Position numbers and translations under genes: made by a program. A stretch of DNA of 64,000 nucleotides, from positions 745,425 through 809,424 of the forward strand of contig JAESIW010000064.1 in the NCBI GenBank assembly GCA_016802295.1. The letters run 5' to 3'. The notes beneath the pieces are model-generated. The model had not been told where the DNA came from, searched no databases, and was given only the letters and a program-made list of their open reading frames with translations. Source of the stretch: Brachionus rotundiformis. Lineage: Eukaryota; Rotifera; Eurotatoria; Ploima; Brachionidae. Numbering within the stretch: the first letter of the stretch is position 1; each line of letters opens with the position of its first letter. Of the stretch, positions 57,584 to 64,000 are shown one piece after another.

Positions 57584-58156
57584 CTATTTGCAAACACATC
57601 TTTTTTCAGTATGAACACGCTTGGTTATGTATTTGGTTACTTTAGTTAATACATATTTGGGTTCTCCAAGTTTTGGCTGGGTTTGGTTCAGAAGATCTTT
57701 TAGAATTTGTTTTATTTGCTCATCGTTTTGCTGTTTTTGGTTTGGTTGATATCCAGAAAGATCTATTTGAGCAGGCTTATGTTCCTCTACTAATGTTGAT
57801 GGTTCTTCAACTTCCTTAATTTCCGAAATACTCTCGATAAAAGAGTGTGCTGAATCAGGACGTTGAATTGGAGGCTGAATCAAAGACTTTAAGAATTCTT
57901 CTCGTTGGCGTTTAGCTTCTGGACATTCAACTTCTTTGTCTTGAATGTTGATAATATTTATTGTCTTAGAGTCAGTATCAGTAGATAATGCTTTTTGTAT
58001 CAAATCTTGAATTTCTTTTTGGGATAAAGACGGCTTGGGACCATCGTCTCGCTCACATCTGTACAGAACATTATTGATGTTTATGAGCTTTATTTTTGGT
58101 AAATCTGTATCCGGAACGGTTACATTAGTGACTTCGTAGTCTAGTTCTTGGGCCAT
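57584..58156 (-). CDS. Unrecognised hydrophilic, probably disordered protein
   Basis: Single exon, 190 aa, starting MAQELDYEVTNVTVPDTDLP; the ATG sits directly after an acceptor-like CATTTAAG, so a 5' UTR exon or trans-splicing is possible. Composition is rich in Gln, Glu, Lys, Pro and Ser with no signal peptide or membrane segment. Short helical stretches are SQKEIQDLIQKAL and NDEQIKQILKDLLNQ. The C-terminus is basic and ends EKRCVCK, which is not a CaaX box. No family recognised. A long single open frame with biased composition supports a real gene. Confidence 0.6.
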   Translation of the reverse strand: MAQELDYEVTNVTVPDTDLPKIKLININNVLYRCERDDGPKPSLSQKEIQDLIQKALSTDTDSKTINIINIQDKEVECPEAKRQREEFLKSLIQPPIQRPDSAHSFIESISEIKEVEEPSTLVEEHKPAQIDLSGYQPNQKQQNDEQIKQILKDLLNQTQPKLGEPKYVLTKVTKYITKRVHTEKRCVCK

Positions 58157-59465
58157 CTTAAATGTTACGCAAAATCTCTCTAAAACAAAGATTTATGTCT
58201 AAGTTCTAAATATAAAAGTTGGTTTTTATATTCTATTTTAAAGTTTATGACTAGAATTCTGATAAATTTGTGAATATATTGAATGACAAAATACTATTCG
58301 ATGAAATAGTCAGATAACAACTGAGAAAAATATTGTCAATACGAATTCTTTTAGGTATCTTATTCTATTTCTAAGGAATTTTATTTAATTTTGAAACAAA
58401 CAACTTACAAGTTTTAAATTTTTACTTTTGTTTGTTTTCAATGATTTCGTTTTTTGGTATTTTTTGTTTTTTCTTCTTAAAATTGGAAATGAAAATGGCA
58501 TTTAAAGAGTATTCTAATATTTTTAAAAACGAAATATTTTTAATTAAATTTCATTGCTGAAAAATCTTCAATAAAAGCAATTAAGAAATAATTTTAGAAA
58601 ATTATATTTTTAATTCATACAATTGAGCAAGATAACAAATTTTGCATTCATTTTGTCTATTAATTTTATCTTCTCACGAAAAGACCGTAAAACATCTACT
58701 ATTGTAGCAATTATAGACGTTTAAGAATTTAATTTTAACTTTTAATTAGTTAAAAACTAATTTTGTGTTTAAAGACAGTTAAGTTAAATGAGTTTTTGAA
58801 CGATGCTCCATTTATTAAACAAAATATCAATTAAGTTTTAAAATTAGATAAATGTTTTAAATTACTTTTGCATATTTAATTTATTTTTGGATTTTTATTC
58901 TTTGGTAAAAAAGCCTCAAAATTGGTTGACATTATCTTATTATAAAAAAATTGAATTTTTTTATTTAAAATTAAAATCTATTTTTTAATGATTTATTCAA
59001 CTAAGTCAAGCAAGATTATAATATTAGAAAAAATCAATTCAAGCGTAAATTTTAAAAAATATTTTTTAGTCTTACTGAAAATGATATGAAAAAAATAAAA
59101 TTAAAAATTAGTTATATTTTTCAAATTATAGTAAAAATAATTATTAATTGCATAAGTGTACATGGCTTTTATATTTTTTAAATTGATAAAATAAATGATA
59201 CTGAATATTTAGCTATTTTTACTGAGATTTTTTTCAAATTTAGTTATAGATTAAACTCGGTATAATTGCAAAGCTATCTCTTAATTTTAAATGTAATTAA
59301 AATTTGAATAATTTTGCATGATCCTTCGCCTATTTTTTTTACGTTTAAGCTACCATTTAATGAATAAAAGCGATAACCGTGTGAATAAGAACATACTTTA
59401 AAATTTATTCATAAAAACTTCTAAATATATCTTTTATAAAAATATCTTATAAGCTAAATAAATCT
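58157..59465. other. Intergenic AT-rich DNA
   Basis: 1.3 kb with no recognisable gene or repeat. Confidence 0.5.
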
Positions 59466-59854
59466 TTAAAAAAAATCTTCGTCATCAAAATTTCTCTCGA
59501 ACAGTTGTCTAGTATCGAACAAATCTCTTTTACACATTCTATTGCAGTAGCTGGTAGCTTGTTTTACGTTCAAACCTTTTTGACGCTGCTCACCTACACA
59601 TTTAATACAATTTCTCAATCTTTCTGGGTGTCTTTGATAAAATTTTTACTTTAACATAAAATTAATGTTTAAATGAGTTACTTTTTGGCAGTCAAATATG
59701 ATTTATCTCTTCTGGCGATTTCTTCACTAGTGTTCTCTTCAGCAGCAACAAGCAAATCTTCCAATTGCTCTCGGACCAAGTCCTCAAAAGTGGTTGCCTT
59801 CACATGACAGACCACAACCAATGATAAAGCAAAAAACAAGAATAAAAACTTCAT
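59466..59854 (-). CDS. Small secreted protein with four mature cysteines
   Basis: Two exons on the minus strand: 59854-59682 and 59631-59466 (50-bp intron, phase 2), 112 aa. Signal peptide MKFLFLFFALSLVVVCHVKA. The mature N-terminal part is acidic and helical (FEDLVREQLEDLLVAAEENT) and contains ARR. The C-terminal part has a C-x2-C-x20-C-x3-C pattern (NCIKCVGEQ...SYCNRMCKRD) and an acidic tail (DDEDFF). Family not recognised. It could be a secreted peptide precursor or a small structural protein; nothing in the sequence assigns a toxin or hormone role. A TATA box lies about 60 bases upstream. Confidence 0.8.
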
Positions 59855-59908
59855 TTTGTACTTAATCTCAATTTAAATAAAAAATGTATTCTTTCTTTAT
59901 TAAATGGC

Positions 59909-59916
59909 TTATATAC
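59909..59916 (-). promoter_or_regulatory. TATA box of the small secreted protein gene
   Basis: TATATAAG on the minus strand, 55-62 bases upstream of the ATG at 59854. Confidence 0.5.
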
Positions 59917-60435
59917 ACAACAAAGTTTAATTTATTTATATAAAAAACAATAATTTTGAATTTCTTAACCCGATTATTGATTATATAATTATTGAAAATT
60001 TCTATAGGTTAATCCTAACTTTAATCGAATACAAAAAGCATAATTTCACATTATCTGCTGCGATTTGCTCAAACTTTTTACAAGCCAAAATTATCAAGAT
60101 TATTTTGTTAGACTCCATTTAATTAACTATTTTAGTAGCATTTTTAAAAGATTATTTGTATTTGATTGAAAATTATTTAATGATTCATTGCTTTTTCAAT
60201 TAATTCGTTTAAAAAAATTAATTTTAAATTTTAAACAGTCAAAATTTTAAAGCATTTATCTTAAAATCATAGCTTTTTTAAATTAGCAAATATTTCTGAT
60301 TAAAAAATGATGATTAATTTTCAATATTAATTTTTTAATTATAATAATGTCTAGATTATGATAAAAAATTTATTCTAACCAATTTACGACTTGAGGATTC
60401 TCAAAAACCTTATATTTTACTTTTTCTAATTTAAA
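59917..60435. other. Intergenic divergent promoter region
   Basis: It separates the divergently transcribed small secreted protein and VWA genes; nothing else seen. Confidence 0.5.
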
Positions 60436-61224
60436 ATGAACACTGTCAACTACCATGATTCACAATTAATTCAAAGTTTGATATCCAAACATGAAATAAG
60501 CGCTGATTATGCCAATCGGCTCCAGTATCTCTATGGTTTCAAGACTGTCTTCATATTCGATGATTCAGGTTCAATGAACTCGGAGCTTGATGATTCACCT
60601 TTGAACAAATCTCCATCCCAAAGAGCAACAAGATGGAACGAGCTGGAATATTTTGCAAGTATTTCGCTGGAAATAGCAAATTTATTCGACACTAATGGCT
60701 GTGATGTTTATTTTTTGAACCATCAGCCTCCCATAAAGAATATCAAAAACATATCTGATTTTCTTAATTACTTTAGGCAAATTCGACCAGGTGGCTATAC
60801 TCCTTTAACTACAACATTGAACCAAGTACTTAAAGATAATGCAGATATTGTAGGCTATGAAAAAAAACTTCTTGTAATTATAGTAACTGATGGTGAGCCG
60901 ACAGACCATTCAGGAAAAATTGACATTGATGGTTTCTACAAAAGTCTTTTGTCAAGAAAGCCGAAAGATAGAATTTTTACTAATATAATTGCTTGTACAG
61001 ATGAAGAGGATTCAATTGATTATTTAAATAAATGGGACAAATCGATCCCTAATTTGGATGTTGTTGATGACTTTAGATCTGAAAAAAAACAAATACAAAA
61101 AGTAAAAGGTTCAAAATTTAGATTTAGCTATGGTGATTATGTGGTCAAATGTTTACTAGGTTCTATTGATAAAACTTTAGATAAATGTGATGAGCAATCG
61201 AAAGAGAAATGTATTCTTTCATAA
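60436..61224 (+). CDS. VWA-domain protein with C-terminal CaaX motif
   Basis: Single exon, 262 aa. A von Willebrand A fold occupies about residues 36-200. MIDAS motif DDSGSM (about 42-47), the Thr region GGYTPLTT (about 127-134) and the acidic VTDGEPTD (about 150-157) complete a metal-binding site. There is no signal peptide or transmembrane segment, so it is cytoplasmic. The C-terminal tail is Lys/Cys-rich and ends KEKCILS, a strong CaaX box (Ser at X favours farnesylation). Cytosolic VWA proteins act as Mg-dependent protein interaction modules. The partner is unknown. Confidence 0.87.
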   Translation: MNTVNYHDSQLIQSLISKHEISADYANRLQYLYGFKTVFIFDDSGSMNSELDDSPLNKSPSQRATRWNELEYFASISLEIANLFDTNGCDVYFLNHQPPIKNIKNISDFLNYFRQIRPGGYTPLTTTLNQVLKDNADIVGYEKKLLVIIVTDGEPTDHSGKIDIDGFYKSLLSRKPKDRIFTNIIACTDEEDSIDYLNKWDKSIPNLDVVDDFRSEKKQIQKVKGSKFRFSYGDYVVKCLLGSIDKTLDKCDEQSKEKCILS

Positions 61225-61804
61225 TTTTTTTCGTATCGATAAAAAATTGAAATTGAACGTTTAACAATGTTTTTGGTCATTTAAATTCAATTTTTTTAAA
61301 AGATTAAATGATGAGCTAAAACCTTTTTTATTAAAAATAAAAGAAATAAATTTTTTTCTATTTTTCAATTATTGGAATATTTGATAAAAAGTAATAACTT
61401 AATTGTAAAGAAAAGAAAAAAAATTAATAACATTATAAAAAACTCAATGAAAGAAAAAGTCAAATTTTAAAATAAAAAAATAAGAGTGATTGAAGAAAAT
61501 TATAATTTACGAAAAAAATGATGGGAAAAATGAATAAAAAAACAAAAAATACAATAAATTACAAAAAAAAGGCAAATGAGTTGGTGTATAATAAGTAAGA
61601 AATTACATCATGAAATAATGGAGAGATAACCATAAATCATGAAATTTATTTCAAAATAAAAACACAATCGACAAAAATTCGAAAAAAGGCGACAAGAAAG
61701 AAAAAAAAAAGCAAATGGTAAAATCGCAGTAGGTTAAATAAAACATTATATAAAAAGAATAAAATTTAAAAATAAAATAATACATTTAAAAAAGAATAAT
61801 TAAA
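61225..61804. other. Intergenic purine-rich DNA and 5' region of the next gene
   Basis: From about 61380 to 61745 the plus strand is strongly A/G-biased with many GAAAAAA tracts. A TATA box precedes the next gene. Confidence 0.5.
61747..61757 (+). promoter_or_regulatory. TATA box of the 107-aa secreted protein gene
   Basis: TATATAAAAAG, 48-58 bases upstream of the ATG at 61805. Confidence 0.55.
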
Positions 61805-62128
61805 ATGAAATCAATTTTGTGTTTATTACTATTAGGTTTGGCAGTATCAGCCATTCCAGTACAAGAAGTCCAAAAAGATTTGATCTCAACCGTTGTTAGC
61901 GCTTTGGGTTTGGATGCCGTCTGGGGAACCATCCAAGCTTTGGGCTCACAAACCTACTTGCAAATCATCCAAATCGGTACCCAATTGTTGTTCGCTGGTC
62001 AACAACTCATCGAACAAGCCAAACCAATCTTGAACCAATTGGTTTCAGATTTGCTCTCACACGCTGGTGATGCTGTCCCATTGGTCTCACAAGCTATTGC
62101 TCAATTGACTGGTCTCATCCAAGGTTAA
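61805..62128 (+). CDS. Small secreted hydrophobic helical protein
   Basis: Single exon, 107 aa. Signal peptide MKSILCLLLLGLAVSA, then IPVQEVQKDLISTVVSALGL and alternating hydrophobic/Gln-Ser-Gly segments (QIIQIGTQLLFAGQQLIEQ, LNQLVSDLLSHAGDAVPLV, ending AQLTGLIQG). There are no cysteines in the mature chain and few charges. It looks like several amphipathic helices of about 20 residues each, possibly lipid-binding or self-assembling. Codons are clearly G/C-richer (TTG, CTC, ACC, ATC) than the surrounding AT-rich DNA, which suggests high expression. Family not recognised. Confidence 0.8.
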   Translation: MKSILCLLLLGLAVSAIPVQEVQKDLISTVVSALGLDAVWGTIQALGSQTYLQIIQIGTQLLFAGQQLIEQAKPILNQLVSDLLSHAGDAVPLVSQAIAQLTGLIQG

Positions 62129-63458
62129 ATTATCATTCCTTCAATAATTAATATTAAATTTTATTATATCTAATAAACATATTCTTTAAATATTTTTCTT
62201 TCTATTATCTAATAATTATATTTTTCATCATTTTGTTCAATATTTACTTTATAATTAATTTTTTTTTAATTATCTTAACACAATCCGACAACCTTTAAGA
62301 TCATGAAAAGTATAGTTAGAGATCAATTAATGTTCCTCTAGCAATTATACTATCTTAAGTTATGTTAAGTCAGTCAGGATTAATTTTTACCAAAGATGTT
62401 TGCAAATGTTTCCAGACAACTCGCAAATAGTCGCCTAATTAAATCAAGTGTACGATTGAAAGAAGATATGTTTTTTTTCGGGCTTGTCCATATAATGAAA
62501 AAAAAACCATTTTACTTATGTCATTATTTCGTACCTAAAGCATATTCTCTTATTATTTAAATGTTTAAAATTTAAAATTAGGCTATAATTTAAATTATTA
62601 ACAAAAATTTAATAACATTTATTGATTAAATTTTTAAATTTATAAAGCCAAAAAATATCTAATTGTCTTGATACAGATTTTAAATTTTTAAAGATTCAGT
62701 TTAGATTCTCAACTTTAATATAAAAATAACCAAGTTGGGTGAATAAGATATACAGATAACCGCAATTTTTTCGTTTTTGATCAAAACTTAATCAAAAACG
62801 AAAAAATTGCGTAAAATTAAACTTTTATATTGAAAAATTTAATTTAATTCAGATGTAGATTTTCATGTGTAACAAAAATGTCAAACCATTACCGAGTATT
62901 GTCCAAAATTCTTCATTTATTAATTTTTTGCTGAAATCTTAAGACAAAAAATTTGATCTTAATTTTCAATTTATCAGAAATTCTCTAAATAAAAAATAAT
63001 AATATTCCTATAATTTTTAAAGATAGAAAATAATCTATTAATTCTAATAATGTTATTTTTAATGGCGCTCTTCTTCTTCTTGAACATTTAAACTTATCAC
63101 TGAAGATCTTTAATTTTTATCTTATAAGGATTCGATCTTATTAATAAAATATATTATTTATAAAGAGATGAAAAACTTTTGTAAAAAACAAAAAATTTTA
63201 TAATAAAATTGTTTGCTTGAGTTTTTATTAACATCAATTTGATAATCTTTTCAGTGATCTTAAATTTGATGATGATTTTGTTCATTTAGCTAGCATCTTA
63301 AAGATGAACACAGTTCTATAAGATCCTAGAAATATAGTTTTAAATAATATGTTAGAAAAAAATCTAATTAATAATTTATTTATTAAAATAATTTTGCGAT
63401 ATCAAAAGCTTTACAATTAATTTTTTTAAGTTTTAGATTACAAATAACAAAAACTTTT
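62129..63458. other. Intergenic DNA with a perfect hairpin
   Basis: No gene seen. AATAAA near 62171 is a likely poly(A) signal for the upstream gene. A perfect 21-bp inverted repeat is at 62761-62811. Confidence 0.5.
62761..62811. repeat. Perfect 21-bp inverted repeat (hairpin)
   Basis: Arms 62761-62781 (CGCAATTTTTTCGTTTTTGA+T) and 62791-62811 are exact reverse complements with a 9-base loop CAAAACTTA. It may be a remnant of a foldback element; similar text AAAAAATTGCGTAAAAT occurs near 14083. Confidence 0.85.
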
Positions 63459-64000
63459 CTATATAAAACCAGTTTGTGAAAATCTTGCACTATAATCTTG
63501 TTTGATGGATTCAAGTTTATTTTTTTTCTCTTCCCATTTATCTTTAAAAGAGCTAATGTCATTTTCTTGACGATTGTATGATCTCTGGACAATCTTTTCC
63601 ATAATTTCATCTAATGACTCATCGTAATTGATTTTTAAGTTTTTTTCCTTCTGTATTTCGGTGATATTTTGTCCATTTAATTGAATTAATTTATAAAAAT
63701 AACTTTCAGATTCAGAGAGAAAATCGTCCCAGAATTCTTTATTGAAAACACAATCATTTTCTCTCAAATCAAGAAAAGTCAAACTCTTTGGAAACTCTTG
63801 GATTTGGAATGATTCGATTAGATTAAATGACAAATCTAAATATTTGAGGTTAACGAGTTGCTTTAAATTTTCGATTCTCTCAATTTTATTATTTGACAAA
63901 ACTAGAAATTTTAAATTCTTAAAAAATTCCAAATTTTGAATTTTCTGAATAATATTATGTTGAAGATAGAGGTTACGAATGTCACCTAAATATTCAACAA
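63459..64000 (-). CDS. LRRC46: Leucine-rich repeat protein, LRRC46-like (partial, 5' end outside the window)
   Basis: Open from the right edge to the stop at 63459, about 180 aa visible. Leucine-rich repeats are seen in order: IRNLYLQHNIIQKIQNLEFF, LKFLVLSNNKIERIENL, LKYLDLSFNLIESFQIQEFP and LTFLDLRENDC, then a C-terminal helical region. The order and spacing match LRRC46 (human: LYLQGNKIQQIENL, LDLSENLIETLKLDEFPQSL), an axoneme/sperm flagellum protein. The start and first repeats lie beyond 64000. Confidence 0.78.
   Translation of the reverse strand, partial: VEYLGDIRNLYLQHNIIQKIQNLEFFKNLKFLVLSNNKIERIENLKQLVNLKYLDLSFNLIESFQIQEFPKSLTFLDLRENDCVFNKEFWDDFLSESESYFYKLIQLNGQNITEIQKEKNLKINYDESLDEIMEKIVQRSYNRQENDISSFKDKWEEKKNKLESIKQDYSARFSQTGFI

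Noticed and set aside
1..64000. Bacterial or viral contamination
   Set aside because: Spliced metazoan genes occur throughout; no prokaryotic operon or integrated virus was recognised.

Overview
The window is AT-rich metazoan nuclear DNA (about one quarter G+C by eye). It contains spliced genes with many very short introns (about 48-65 bp, GT-AG) and clear orthologues of animal genes: LMX1-type LIM-homeobox, PDCD6/ALG-2, ODF2/cenexin, FAM184, LRRC46, GAL3ST, an asteroid-type (ASTE1) nuclease, calpains, globin and trypsins. The compact AT-rich layout, small introns and gene content suggest a spiralian invertebrate, plausibly a monogonont rotifer such as Brachionus. The species assignment is an inference. 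There are two assembly gaps, at 33977-34964 and 46117-46516.

Layout. 0.7-9.4 kb: a trypsin cluster. One diverged trypsin gene (706-1631, minus) is followed by an inverted duplication whose 2,321-bp arms (2258-4578 and 6631-8951) each carry the same two-exon trypsin gene. The 2,052-bp spacer holds a broken MULE-type transposase and an array of 17-bp repeats. Copies of a palindromic MITE-like element sit at the outer edges. 10.9-13.2 kb: a globin gene with the classic two globin introns and a secreted acidic protein. 16.1-17.8 kb: an LMX1-type LIM-homeobox gene flanked by long non-coding DNA. 22.7-26.3 kb: a type I membrane glycoprotein and a Golgi galactose-3-O-sulfotransferase. 27.0-31.3 kb: ODF2/cenexin in six exons. 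31.3-38.7 kb: repeat-rich DNA with gap 1 and PDCD6. 38.7-42.1 kb: a pseudokinase and an ASTE1-like nuclease. 43.0-50.8 kb: a small secreted EF-hand protein and FAM184 in eight exons, with gap 2 in an intron. 51.9-56.3 kb: two calpains without a penta-EF-hand domain. 57.6-62.1 kb: an unrecognised disordered protein, a small cysteine-containing secreted protein, a VWA-domain protein and a small hydrophobic secreted protein. 63.5-64.0 kb: the 3' part of LRRC46, cut by the window edge.

Functional themes. Several genes encode secreted digestive or extracellular products, and most of these have an evident TATA box close to the start codon. Three (ODF2, FAM184, LRRC46) belong to families linked to centrioles, cilia or coiled-coil scaffolds. 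Lipid anchoring recurs: both calpains and the VWA protein end in CaaX-like motifs, and the globin and the pseudokinase begin with N-myristoylation-like MGxxxS motifs.

The most interesting observation is in PDCD6. Two alternative versions of the exon encoding EF-hand 4 lie in tandem, with the same splice phases. Including both would create an immediate stop and skipping both would shift the frame, so the two are wired for mutually exclusive splicing. One version is canonical and the other has lost the Ca-binding loop.
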